DNA of 30,734 nt from Haplosporangium gracile (Eukaryota > Mortierellomycota > Mortierellomycetes > Mortierellales > Mortierellaceae): contig JAAAUF010000497.1 in assembly GCA_015499985.1 (NCBI GenBank), positions 1 through 30,734 of the forward strand, in the 5' to 3' direction. The notes beneath the pieces were generated by a model that did no database searches, was not told the origin of the DNA, and worked only from the letters and a program-made list of their open reading frames with translations. Positions 9,381-20,007 of this stretch are shown here, piece by piece. Numbering within the stretch: position 1 is the stretch's first letter; each line of letters begins with the position of its first letter. The position numbers and the translations under genes were made by a program.

Positions 9381-11067
9381 TATTTTTTGTCTAGTTCACG
9401 GCTCATGGTTCCTGGTTTTTAGTTTTTCGTAAAGGGGAAAACCGCAATGCTTTTTTACACAGACTTTATTAAACATTAATAGTACAACTTTTTTTTTTCT
9501 GGTGCCTTGTATTGGGTGGCGACTGTTGGTGTCGCTGTTCGACTTTGGTATTTTATTTTCTCACGAGGTTTCCGAGTTTTGAGCACTTAATTTTGCCCTG
9601 GCAGTAGAAACTTCAACAGCCGACAATTGTCGATGTTGCTGCAGACAAATTTGAGGATCGATTCTCAAGCACGCCATTCTGTCCTCCTGGATGTCTCTCC
9701 GCCCAAGCCGCCAAAGTCACCTTGAATTTTGGAGTACATGATACAATCTCTGCCACCCCACCAATTTTGTGGCGCCTAACCAACCTTTCTCGAAAGTTGG
9801 AGAAGGTGATGGGGTTCCTGATTTAAGGAGTCTTTTTCTACCTTTTTTTTTATGCGTTGGAACGTTTGACGGGTAAATTTGCTCGTTAGAAACGCTATTT
9901 CGACAATTGGTTAAGCTGCACCTCCCTCTTTCTAAGCTCAAATGAAAGGGCGGAAAAAAATACACTGGTGAATACGATTGCCATCACTCGCTTAACTCTC
10001 ATCAAGCCTAATAGTCAACTCATTTCTCTCATGCCGCAATGAACAGCTCATATTCATGAATTGCAAGAACCTCAACCGAACCAAGTGCGGTGCAAAGAGT
10101 GCGATGTGCCTCTTTGCGTCAACAAAACTAGAAACTGTTTTGAGCAATATCACACCAAAGAATAAGATTCGAACAAAAATTTGCACTAATGTAGTACGGG
10201 AAAAACAATAAAATTGACGAAGGGGTACTTTACCAGGTCTCGACTCTTCACTGCTATTCTGCCAAGGCATCCATTAGTTTTCATTGTTGTTCGTGTGGGC
10301 GCTCGTTTGGCTTTCCCGTGGCCAATATCCCATGCAGGCTCAAAATGGGGGAGAGAAAAGGGAACAAAAAAGAAGAACGGGAAAAGTCTCTTTCAGCAAC
10401 AAAAAACCTTCAGCCCAAAGAGATTGATGGGTATGTGTTACATGAAATGGAGAGTAGACCATTCAAATTAAACGTACCAACGGTCTTGCGCCGTTCAAAT
10501 CTTCGAACCTTGTTTTAAGAAAAGTGGCGCACTCCACCAGCTTCCTCACCATCCACTACTCCCCACCATCCAAGCTTTCTTTTTTTTTTTTTTATGATGA
10601 ACCTCGCTGCAGTTACGCAAAGGAACGCGGTGTATATTTTCATGTAATTGTCACCACATTGCCGCCCTTTCTTTGTCCAGCGAACCGCTCGTTTTTGCTT
10701 TTTTTTTTTTTGGCTTCTCAATACTCATCAATGTCGTTTGCATTATTGAAAAATTAGATTCGCCATCAGAGAATTGAGAAATAATATTTTTTTTTCCCCA
10801 GACGTCCAGAGGAAAAGTTTATTTCTTTCCTTTCTTTTCCTTTCTAACCTTTTCATTGGTATCATCTAATCCTCGGGCTCCCATCACTCATCATTCATCC
10901 TCCTATTCGCCCTCCCACTTCATCTTTCCTTCTTTCTTTCTTTCTCTCTTTCTCTCTTACTCTCTCTCGTTCTTTACACCTCTACCACCAACCGTTACTC
11001 ACTCTCACTCTTCACATCGCCCCCTCTCGCCATCTTCCTCGCCCAGAACAGTCTACGCAAGCTCATC
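9381..11067. other. Intergenic spacer between the methyltransferase copies
   Basis: This 1.7-kb spacer contains the piggyBac fragment at 10043-10165, several poly-T runs, and a CT-rich tract (about 10860-11000) just upstream of the second methyltransferase. No other gene is supported. Confidence 0.6.
10043..10165 (+). pseudogene. piggyBac-type transposase, second zinc-ribbon fragment
   Basis: A plus-strand frame ending at TAA 10163-10165 reads RCKECDVPLCVNKTRNCF then EQYHTKE. This is the same C-x2-C-x4-C...NRNCF...YHTK signature as the fragment at 5303-5623. An in-frame TGA (10040-10042) lies just upstream and no catalytic domain is recognisable in the preceding kilobase. It is a 3' relic of an independent insertion, since its sequence differs clearly from the other fragment and its strand is opposite. 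Confidence 0.6.
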
Positions 11068-12866
11068 ATGAATACCATCACCATCGGTGAGCTGCGTCGG
11101 AAACTCATCAACCCTCGTTTCCTCATCCCCGCCCTCCTTGCCTCAGTCCTCCTCCTTCTCACTAAGACCCACCTTCAAACTGGCCTCAGGGACGATAGCG
11201 CCCTTCACGAGTTTGAATTTTACAACAAGGCTCGCAGATACTTTGATGGCTCCTCTACGATCTCCAAGAAGCTCCTCAGCTCCGAAAAGCTCTACCAGAA
11301 GCAGATCTATAAACGTACCCAATACATCCATAAGAACAACTAGTAAGTACTCGCTCTCTCCATATTTGCTCTGTAATTCTGGCCACCCTATGAGTCGCGA
11401 TTTTTTTAGGGTCTACCGTAGAAGTCCAAGAAACAAAAGCGGATGAATCCTGCGCATGCGACTCTTGATTCCCTTGAATACTGTACGGTGACAGGAAATC
11501 AGCAGGAGAGTCGTTACGGCGAAAAGATCAAACGCTACCCTCATTGGACGATCGCTAACTTTGGATCATTGGGCTATAAGAAAAACGACAGTCTTACAAT
11601 AGGGAAGAAAGGGCAACTGTGCGGTCACTGAAGCTAAAGAGGCATGAGTGTTCGTTTCATGATACACTCCTCAAAATGTGATCGCCTATGGATAAGGAGA
11701 GAATTAATAGCGGAGAAAAAAGCAGTTCGAGGTATATAAACCATGTCGCCAAGGACATGTTACAAACAAGGAAATAATCAAGGAAGCCTGCGCAGAAACA
11801 GCGATTACGATAGACGTATGGTTTCCACTTTGGAGAAAAATTGTCTAACCGTATACTTTTGTTTATTTTGACACGCCTCATAGCAATACCGGTGCATGGC
11901 TTCCTAAGGCTAAGGAGATGATGCCACTTTGGTGGTACTTCCAGCCCTCCTTCAACTGCCCTCACGAGGTCGAGCGTGTTGGGCGTCTCAATGATGGCGG
12001 CAAGGTATGTCTCCCATTTTGCCGATCTGTTTTGGTTTTTTGACCCTCGTGGAAATAGCGTTGAAAATGAACACATTAAGGCTCTTGGCATTGTTCCGTC
12101 ATCAAAAAAGGAATGTTGACACTATCATTAACCATGTTTTTATTTTATCCCGAACGGTAGTGGATGTGCGGAATGACCATCCTGGAGAGCATGAAGAAGG
12201 AGGAGAAATGTGTTATTTATTCCCTCGGTGTCTTTGATGACTCGTCCTGGGAGAAGGAGATGATTGACCGCACCAACTGCCAGGTCTTTGCATTTGATGC
12301 CTCTGTCGACAAGATCGCCGGTGGTAAGTTTGTTGATTTTTCAGCGTATTTCGTTCTTATTTACCTGGCTGGCTCTTTATTTTCTCATTTGCTCTTGATG
12401 TTATATCTAACAACGACTATAACCATTACAAATTATAGATGCCGCTGGTGACCCCAACATTCATTTCTTCAAGTACTTTATCGGCGGCAAAGACACGGTT
12501 GACAAGGATGGCACGGTGTGGAAGTCTTTGAAGACTATTATGAAGGAGAATGGACACGACTGGATTGATGTGCTGAAGATCGATATCGAGGGCAACGAGT
12601 TTGATGCTCTGAATGCGATGATGGACCAGTTCGATGTCCTGCCCTTTTCTCAAATGCAGATCGAGATCCATCTTTTTGATTCAATGGAGGATAAGAAACA
12701 CTTTATGAACTTTGTGAAGTTCTGGGAGCGTTTGGAGGATCACCACCTTCGTCCTTTTTGGTCTGAGTTAAACACGATTGTTGCAAAATTGGGCAACGTT
12801 CTTTCACTGTCCGAGTACAGTTTCATTAACATCGCTGACAGGCACAGACTCTTGGTTGACGCATAA
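11068..12866 (+). CDS. Type II membrane methyltransferase, METTL24/Methyltransf_22-like (copy 2)
   Basis: Four exons: 11068-11342, 11884-12004, 12161-12323 and 12439-12866. All introns are GT-AG and the product is 328 aa. Exons 2-4 have exactly the lengths (121, 163, 428 bp) and phases of copy 1, so the two are tandem duplicates. The N-terminal anchor (about residues 16-33, Leu-rich) and the motifs DGGKWMCG, CVIYSLGV, FAFD and DVLKIDIEG are all kept, so the enzyme looks intact. Intron 1 is 541 bp against 129 bp in copy 1. The gene converges on the GT10 gene at 13229-14632, with 362 bp between stop codons. As for copy 1, a Golgi-lumenal methyl transfer is inferred and the substrate is unknown. 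Confidence 0.78.
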
Positions 12867-13228
12867 ATTAGCCTTTGCGTTCATGGCCATTGACACGGGA
12901 TTGTACTTCTAGAAGGGAACAAGCAGCGCTTCCTTACATAGATTAGTTTTTTATGCATACACATGCATTACAGAATATCACAAAAGAATAATGAGAATTG
13001 AGAAGTGTCGGGCTGCAGGATGTGAATGGGATAGGTACATCATATTCCCTGATAGAAGGGTGAGTGTTGAGGGGGGGAGGGAGAGGAGTTAGAGAATTCA
13101 GTCACATGGTTAAACATATTAAAATGGGACTCTCAGCATTTTGGATTGCCACTTCATTGCTTGCGGCGTTGAGCGGTATTATCAGGAAAATTGTAAGTAC
13201 GTATAAAATGTTAAGTAGGGAGAGGTAA

Positions 13229-14632
13229 TTATACGAAATGAACGTTGTCCATGATGGTGCACCAGGCAGGAGGGCCCGTGTAGAGACACTTCTTGCAGAA
13301 GTTTGTAGGATCCTTCTTGACAATATCCTTCCACCTGTAAAAGGGCTCCCGATCGACCGTCTTTATATAACGGATTAAATCATCATAGGTTTTGAAGTTC
13401 CGGATGTCAATATAACTACCCTCGGGTACAAAATCGGCAATATCAGGCGCGCCCATGTAGACGGGGATTGAGCCCGAGGCATAGACGTCGTAAATTTTCT
13501 CGGTGATGTAACCCAGACAGTTCGAATTCTCGGCGGCAAGACCAAAGGGATAAGAGGCCAAGGTTTTTTGTTTCTTGTATTGCCAAGATCCGACCTCGCG
13601 TCCCTTGAGTTCCTTGGGTATCTCCTTGTTGCGACCACAGTATCCGTATGAGTGAGCGCCTGCAGTCTTGACCAGCTTGTCGATCAAACCCATGCGGTCG
13701 TTCTTGGCGGCGCAGTTGGAGATCATGAAGGCGATGTAGTGCTCGGGCGTCTTGTCGAAGGGGTGGGTGGGTTCGATGTTGGCCAGCTCGAGCGCCTTCT
13801 TTTCCGTGATCGGGTAGGACGGGTTGGGGACGTCCATCAGCTGTGGTGGGGATCCCATGGTGAGGTCGAATTGGTTGAGGAAGGCGGGCATGGCGACGTG
13901 GGGACAGTAGCCAATAGACTCGTCAAAGAACAGCGCCCAGCTTTGGTGAGCTAGCCTTGGAGGGAGGAGCATCTGGTCGAAATAAGGCGCTTTGTCAATG
14001 CCCATGGGGAAGGCATAGTCCATGTAGATGATATCGGCGTTGACAAAGTCGGTATAGTTTGTTGAAAAGATATAATCAAGCTGTCCGTACTCCCGCGAGG
14101 CACACGATCCAGGACGATCCTCGACTTGATTGTCCCAGGTCTTCCAAAAGAAACAGGGCGCATACCCGGTCTTCCAGAACACCGAGGGGTCCTTGATCTT
14201 GGTCTGTCGATAATGGTCAAAGAAGGTCTGCAACTCCAACGGTACGGGGCACATGGTCTCGGACTCCTTGTGCCAATCAACCTGTTGCGAGAGGGCTTCC
14301 TGTTTCCAGTAAAAGATCTTGAGCGGTCCATCCTCCTTGGCCTTGTTGGAAATCAGGATATGATGCTTCTTGACTGGCCGCTTGGGGTAGCTGCTACAGA
14401 ACCGTTCGAGATCATGTGTGGGTGGAAACTGGGTCAGCTTGTCACTGTTGGTGGCGTTGTATTTTGCTTTGGGGTTGTGTGTTGCCGGCAATGACCCCCC
14501 AGCCTTGAGGGCAGGTTGGGACTGGATGTGGGAGACGTAGGTCTGGAAGATGACCAGGATGATGATGATGAGAGATATAGAGCGGATGATGAATCCTCTT
14601 GGGATGCGATTCCTGGAGATGGTCAGACCCAT
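13229..14632 (-). CDS. GT10 family fucosyltransferase (copy 1)
   Basis: A single-exon gene of 467 aa. A short cytosolic tail, a signal anchor (about residues 14-33) and a stem precede the catalytic domain, the usual layout of Golgi fucosyltransferases that move fucose from GDP-fucose onto glycans. GT10 signatures present: SNC-x3-NDR (305-313) and the donor-site block YPFGLAAENSNCLGY (361-375) followed by TEK, then SGSIPVYMG (386-394). The GY-x-TEK form is closer to bacterial GT10 enzymes than to the animal DY-x-TEK form. Paired cysteines near the C-terminus (FCKKC, then AWC) are shared with copies 2 and 3. The start is the Met just before the basic residues that precede the membrane segment. 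Linkage (alpha-1,3 or other) cannot be read from the sequence. Confidence 0.9.
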   Translation of the reverse strand: MGLTISRNRIPRGFIIRSISLIIIILVIFQTYVSHIQSQPALKAGGSLPATHNPKAKYNATNSDKLTQFPPTHDLERFCSSYPKRPVKKHHILISNKAKEDGPLKIFYWKQEALSQQVDWHKESETMCPVPLELQTFFDHYRQTKIKDPSVFWKTGYAPCFFWKTWDNQVEDRPGSCASREYGQLDYIFSTNYTDFVNADIIYMDYAFPMGIDKAPYFDQMLLPPRLAHQSWALFFDESIGYCPHVAMPAFLNQFDLTMGSPPQLMDVPNPSYPITEKKALELANIEPTHPFDKTPEHYIAFMISNCAAKNDRMGLIDKLVKTAGAHSYGYCGRNKEIPKELKGREVGSWQYKKQKTLASYPFGLAAENSNCLGYITEKIYDVYASGSIPVYMGAPDIADFVPEGSYIDIRNFKTYDDLIRYIKTVDREPFYRWKDIVKKDPTNFCKKCLYTGPPAWCTIMDNVHFV

Positions 14633-15225
14633 GGCGACGGCGGAAGCGGGATTGGCTTAAGAGTTGGAATCCAGTGTTGGGGGAGGTGGAATAAAGATGA
14701 AGGGAAAAAGGTCATTGGCGAAGAGAGAGGAGCCTTTTGTTGTTCTTGTTGTTTGTGTTTGGTGAGAGAAGTATGAGGGCTGAAAATAAGAAAGAAAAAA
14801 AAAAAGTGAGGTACAGCTGGAAAGGGAGGAATAGAGGGCAGACAACAAGGATCGCTGATTGGCTACTTTTATTCAGTACCGACTGGAACATTGGCCATCC
14901 CGCGGCTGATGTCTTCCTCGGTACTTTCTCAACGGTTGACACGCAGCCAGGCAACGTAGAAATTGGAGAAATTGAAAAGTCGAATTTGGGCGCCAACCCT
15001 ATGGCTTGAGAATTGAGCAGACATGGGCGTAAACATAAGCCCTCCTCATGTAAATAAACAGTATGTTGCAAACTAATGTAAAAATCGACACGCTTCTCTT
15101 CTTTACCTACCTTTCTTTCAGCCTTTCAACAAATATCTCTTCAAGCCAACTTGATGTACCCGTTCCATTCTCCATTTTCTTCTTTCTTGCTCACTCCTAT
15201 CCTTATTGCATCTACTCTATGTACC
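14633..15225. promoter_or_regulatory. Upstream region of GT10 copy 1
   Basis: This is the promoter side of the minus-strand gene starting at 14632. It holds the CCAAT-type 12-mer described separately and A/G-rich tracts, then leads into the Harbinger relic. No coding sequence is supported. Confidence 0.5.
14853..14864 (-). promoter_or_regulatory. CCAAT-box 12-mer upstream of GT10 copy 1
   Basis: On the minus strand this reads AGCCAATCAGCG, 221 bp upstream of the ATG. The identical 12-mer lies 256 bp upstream of GT10 copy 2. The CCAAT core fits a HAP/NF-Y site. Confidence 0.5.
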
Positions 15226-16507
15226 ATGTATCCACTTGAACTTCATCGCAGGCGTATTTTAGTGGCTAGTATCCTGCTGGATTTGACACTATACGAACGA
15301 CGGCAACTCGAACGACTTGAACGTATGGGGTGACCTCGTCAAGGGAATCGGCTTACCCTCGAACAGTAGTCAGAACGGCAATGCGAAGAGGAGACACGGT
15401 TCACCAAAACCAAGGTGAGGAGGATACAGACATTGCTGAGGGTCCCCGACATGATGCAAACCTACGGTGACGACCTTTTCACAGGGATTGGGGGCCTTTG
15501 CATCCTGCTCTATCGTTCCACTAGTCCTGTCGTTTATCGCCGGATGCAAATCACTTTTCACCGGGACAAAAGAACCATGATAAGGATCTTTTCCTGCATG
15601 CTCGAATGGTTGAACGGTCACTGATCACGGATTATCGACTGTGATCAGGATCGACTTGCACCCCACAAGCTGCAAGCCTTTGTCCACGCAATTGATGCAC
15701 GACCATTGCAAGAACATGGCGGTGACATGACACAGCTTGATGTGTTTGGCTTTATTGATGGCACGTCCCATCAAGTGTGCAAGCCAACTTATGAGCAGAG
15801 GGCTATGTACAGCGGCTATGGCGAAACCCCATGTTCTGCTATACCATGTTCTCGTCACTCCTGATGGTATTATAGCTCATGTTAGTCAGCCGCAGGTTAG
15901 CACTTGCAACGATGCAACAATCTTTGCCGACTCCACCCTTCCCATGTGGATCGAGCGATGTGTATGGGCTTCTGATGGGCACCCGCTCAAGATTCTCGGC
16001 GGCTCGGCTTATGGAGCTGGCGTGTACATTGCTCGCCCATATGTAACGCGCTCCAACATGCCTGCTGATATACGACGGTATAATGCCCGTCTGCGCTCAG
16101 TCCGTCGTACCGTGGAGCAAGCAATCAAAAACGTTACCACTCAATGCCAGCAAGTCACCTGGTACCGATCTCTCAGAATCCTCAACGGGCGAGTAGGACA
16201 TTACTTTCGACTTAAGGTTCTTTTGGCAAACATTTATACCATTTTTCATGGCGGGAATGAAATATCCGTTCAATTTGGTGTTGACCCAAATCTTGAAGAA
16301 TGCCCCAACCCCAATGTATATAGTAATCGGCATATTCCTAGGCTAAAGCATACATTAAAAAAAGTAAGCAGTGCTACTGAAAAAAAGAGCTATTATTGCT
16401 GTTTGTTTGAGATGATATTGGCAAGGGTAATATTCGTTTCAGTCAACTGTTTCATCCAGGCTTCCTGTTTTGCTGTTGTCTCCTTCTGGGCGTCCACCAA
16501 CTGTTAG
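15226..16507 (+). pseudogene. Harbinger transposase (DDE_Tnp_4-like), broken
   Basis: From Met 15226 the frame runs through LELHRRRILVASILLDL, then TLLRVPDMMQTYGDDLF and FGFIDGTSHQV (first catalytic Asp). After a frameshift near 15820-15826 it goes on through LLYHVLVTPDGIIAHV, CNDATIFADS (second Asp), YNARLRSVRRTVEQAI (Glu) and QQVTWYRSLRILNG. Damage: stops at 15331-15333 (TGA), 15367-15369 (TAG) and 15622-15624 (TGA), the frameshift, and GGSAYG where the family has GDSAY. The homologous part ends near 16310. It is inactive, but order and spacing are preserved, so decay may be fairly recent. Confidence 0.75.
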
Positions 16508-17279
16508 ATTGTGTCTCGAAGCCCACCAACGCTTACGTTGAAGCAGTCAGTAGCAGTTTGTCATCTCTTCATCGTATCTGTCGACCTCTGCATGAGCTTC
16601 GATACAACCTCACTCGAGTTGAGCAAAGAGGTAAAGCCACGGCTGGCAGAAGAGCGTGAAGGTGATGTCGATGAAGCCAATGTATACGAAAGGGGACTCA
16701 GTAACGATGCAGAAACGGAAGCATCCTCTTCGAACGAATCGACTGGCGAGCCGATCGTTCTGTTCAATAGTCTCCCACTCGGATTGGTACGTATAGGCGC
16801 AACGGCCAGACGCTTTCCGACGAAGTAGTTCGACATGTGCTGATCATCTATCATCTTATGGAGCGTCTTACTGGGTGCCTGTGTCCCTGGTCTAACCAGG
16901 ATTTCCTTGACCAGCATTTCCACCTCGCTCAAGTCCTCGGCGGAGCCCGTTGATTTATCCAGCCTCTGAGTGAGACGAATCCATCGCTTGCGCGCGCTCT
17001 CCTCGGTTGCACTTGCCCAATGGAGGCTTGCGCCCGTGCCCAACATCTCCTGTCTCTTTCTACATACTCTGACCACCTCCCCCACCTCCTACTCTTGTTG
17101 CCCTGAACGGTTGCTGTCAAAGGTTCAAACTTTTGGTAAACATGGAGGAGAATTATATCCGATACTTTTTTGCTATATGGTGCACGATAATTCTGCTTCG
17201 CAGCAGACGGATCGCCAGCGTGTAGAGTATAGCTCGAGGAGGAAGAGGAACCAACTCCGGCAATCATGGCCAGCACCAT
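16393..17279 (-). pseudogene. Harbinger accessory Myb/SANT-like DNA-binding protein, broken
   Basis: On the minus strand from Met 17279, the frame carries SDIILLHVYQKFEPLTATV and NKSRRW. After a frameshift within about 17075-17090 it continues EVVRVCRKRQEML and ATEESARKRWIRLTQRLDKS, a Trp-spaced helical module like the Myb/SANT-like proteins that accompany Harbinger transposases. Two in-frame stops (16563-16561 TGA, 16506-16504 TAA) precede a Gln/Lys-rich tail ending ANIISNKQQ at TAA 16395-16393. The undamaged parent would have been close to 295 aa. In the family this protein binds the element's ends and helps import the transposase. Confidence 0.6.
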
Positions 17280-18618
17280 GTGCAGAGCACGTGTTTGAAG
17301 TAGGCCGGTGAGTAGCCCAGTCTTCCTCGTCCGTGATATCCCCCCTCGTCCGTCTCGTGTGCAATGAGATTGAGATGGATGCTTTCAGATTGTGAATTCA
17401 CAGTGATGAAGGTAGAATGAAGATTGCTAATGGATACAATTAAACGACGCAATGATGGGAGAGTGAGGGCAGGCTCGTGACTGTTCATATGGGACAAGAG
17501 AAAGTGAGTCGTTTGCCACAATTTTGGATAATACCCACTTTCTTCTATGAGCGGACTGTTGTATTAGACCATAAACAGTGGATTTTTCTATTGACTGGCC
17601 ACAACAAAAGTCAACAACAGCAAGACAAGCCATTGTTGACCAGCCTGATAAACAGCAGAGCATTTGCAAGCATAAAAGAATTTCAAGTGCAGATAGATTG
17701 TTCTTCTGCCCACCTTTTTATTCCTTAAAACCAGCGTTCTCTCGCTGTTCATTTGACCCTGAATCAACTCCTTTAAATCTAATATCCAAAGCATGAGTCA
17801 ATTGCTTTGTTCTATGGCAATACTAGTCTCTGCATGGTGCGGTACCAAGTGGAATGTATAGAAAGGGGCTGATTGACTCGGTGAGAAAATGAAGAAGGCT
17901 CACCATTATAAGACAAAGAGGACGAAAAAAAAAAAAAACTAGAAATGATCAAGAGCAGAGAACGAAATCGATCAAAAGCTCGCACAGGCCATGATCAGTT
18001 ATTGATTTGGGAACAGGTGAGACTAACAAGACAAACAAACGATTCCCCTCTATCTCCCACTCTTTTCTGTTATCCATTTCTTCTCTTGGATGACTTCCAA
18101 AAAGGAAGGCAGAAAGAACAGAGAGAACCACAGATGATAACATATACAAAGAACAAAAAATAGCGCTAACAAGCTTTAGAGTTTAGACACTAAATCAAGG
18201 GAGATGGTAAGCCTAAGAAAAGTATCAACAATATGTGGTACCCTTTCTCTTTGTCCCCCATTTGATTAATTTCAGACAGACAGACATACAGACGGTCCTC
18301 CCCCTGACCGAACCGATTGTGAAATGCATGCACCCTCCCTCAACCGCAATATACATATATTTTTGGCCCCTTCCGTTTTCAAAGAACGACTTGCAGTCAT
18401 CCACTTTTATTATGAGTGGACCACAGTGACGACCCTTCAAACAAAGAACTAGCTGGCACTTACTAAACATAGGTGTTTAGTGCATGTGCCAAAAGCATTA
18501 GAGTTCGACAAAGAAAATTGGGCCATTCAGTAGTTTCGTCTTTTAGTATGATAATTTTTATATTAGTAAATATGAAGGATTGTTGTGTGGTGTGTGTGTT
18601 TTTTTTTTTTTTGGGAAT
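17280..18618. other. Intergenic, no supported gene
   Basis: This 1.3-kb segment lies between the Harbinger relic and the 3' end of GT10 copy 2. Open frames on both strands are short and have no family signature. A run of 14 A (near 17925-17938) and 14 T (near 18599-18612) are the only notable sequence features. Confidence 0.6.
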
Positions 18619-20007
18619 CTATACATATTGGACATTGTCCATGATGGCGCACCAGGCCGACTCGGCAGGGGCGGGGAAGCAGCTTTTGCAAAACTTGCTT
18701 GGGTCTTTCTTGACAACCTCCTTCCACTTGTAAAAGGGCGCCCGATCGACCGTGTTCAAATATGCGACCAACTCGTCGTTGTCCTTGAAATCCTTAACGT
18801 CGATGTAGCTGCCTTCGGGGACAAAGTCGGCAATATCAGAGGCACCGAAATAGACGGGGATGGCGCCGGATGCAAGGACATCGTAGATCTTTTCCGTCAC
18901 GTAACCAACGCAGTTGGAGTGTTCAGCAGCAAGACCGAAGGGGTATTTAGTCATCAACGTTTGCTTGACGTAGGGTCGAGGGAGGTCGTCCTTTTTGAGC
19001 TCCTTGGGTACCTCCTTGTTGTTGTTACAGTTTCCGTACGAGTGTGCTCCTGCATTCTTGACGAGATGGTCGATTAAATCGTTGCGGTTGTTCCAGGGCC
19101 AGCATTCGGAGGTCATGACGGAGATGAGATGGTCGGTCTTCTTGTTGAAAGCGAACGACGGCTTGGTGTTGGCGAGTTCAGTGGCTCTTTCCAAGGTGAT
19201 GGGGTAGGTTGGATTGGGGATATCCATCATTGAGGGTGGACTTCCCATTGTGAGGTCGAAACGGTGGAGGAATGCAGGCAAGGCAAAATGAGGGTAACTG
19301 GCAATAGAATCGTCGCCGAAACGCAAAACCCACTTTTGATGGGCCAGTTTTGGAGGCAAAAGTTGACTGTTGTAATATGGAGCTTGGTTTGCGCCGAGTA
19401 TGAGAGGATGATCCATGTAGATGATGTCGGCGTTGGGGAAATCGGTATAGTTGGTCGAGAAGGTGTAATCGAGGTAGCCGCTGTGCTTGCTGTTACAAGA
19501 CCCATAACGATCCTCGACCTGTCCGTCAAACGTCTTCCAGAAGAAGCAAGGAGCATATCCGGTGCTCCACTCGAGGTCGGGTTTGTTGATGATGTTTGTC
19601 CTGAAGGTGTCAAAGAACTCCTGAAGCTCCATGGGAATCGGGCACATTGTCTGGGACTCCCAATCCCAGTCGGTCCAGCCGTATCCGCCGCTATGCTTCC
19701 AGTAAAAGATCTTGAGGGGACCATCGGCCTTGGACTTGTTCGAGATAACGAGGCCGCGCTTGTTCCTTGGTGTCGGAAGTTTGTTACAGAAGGATTTGAT
19801 GTCGTGGCGGGGCGCAAACTGGGTGAGCTCATCGTAGTTGGTACCGATGTATCGTGCGGTGGGTCGTATTGGTACTGGCTTGAGGTTGGTGAGGTAGGTT
19901 TGGGTGATGACGAGGAGGACGATGATGATGATGATGGTTCTGACGACGAATCCTCTTGGGATGACTAATCCTCGTTGGACGCGGAACCGTGAGATGGTAA
20001 GACCCAT
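18619..20007 (-). CDS. GT10 family fucosyltransferase (copy 2, diverged donor motifs)
   Basis: A single-exon gene of 462 aa with a signal anchor (about residues 21-40) and a short stem, of the same architecture as copy 1. The GT10 core is recognisable: GPLKIFYWK (97-105), STNYTDFPNADIIYMDH (184-200), YPFGLAAEHSNCVGYV (355-370) with TEK, SGAIPVYFG (380-388) and DFVPEGSYIDV. Two normally conserved spots differ. SNC is SEC (300-302), and the Asn after Glu in the donor-site block is His (residue 362), while both neighbours keep SNC and EN. The frame is fully intact, so it is probably expressed; it could have altered donor or acceptor specificity or reduced activity. It is transcribed divergently from copy 3 across a 661-bp shared region. 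Confidence 0.88.
   Translation of the reverse strand: MGLTISRFRVQRGLVIPRGFVVRTIIIIIVLLVITQTYLTNLKPVPIRPTARYIGTNYDELTQFAPRHDIKSFCNKLPTPRNKRGLVISNKSKADGPLKIFYWKHSGGYGWTDWDWESQTMCPIPMELQEFFDTFRTNIINKPDLEWSTGYAPCFFWKTFDGQVEDRYGSCNSKHSGYLDYTFSTNYTDFPNADIIYMDHPLILGANQAPYYNSQLLPPKLAHQKWVLRFGDDSIASYPHFALPAFLHRFDLTMGSPPSMMDIPNPTYPITLERATELANTKPSFAFNKKTDHLISVMTSECWPWNNRNDLIDHLVKNAGAHSYGNCNNNKEVPKELKKDDLPRPYVKQTLMTKYPFGLAAEHSNCVGYVTEKIYDVLASGAIPVYFGASDIADFVPEGSYIDVKDFKDNDELVAYLNTVDRAPFYKWKEVVKKDPSKFCKSCFPAPAESAWCAIMDNVQYV

Larger units (their letters stand above)
15226..17279. mobile_element. Decayed Harbinger/PIF-type DNA transposon
   Basis: It combines a transposase pseudogene on the plus strand with a Myb/SANT-like pseudogene on the minus strand, convergent and overlapping slightly at their 3' ends. 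This two-gene make-up is diagnostic of Harbinger elements. Terminal inverted repeats and a 3-bp target duplication were not found by eye, so the true ends are unknown. The element separates GT10 copies 1 and 2. Confidence 0.7.

Noticed and set aside
15040..17500. Terminal inverted repeats of the Harbinger element
   Set aside because: I compared both flanks by eye and found no convincing inverted match, so the element's ends are left undefined.
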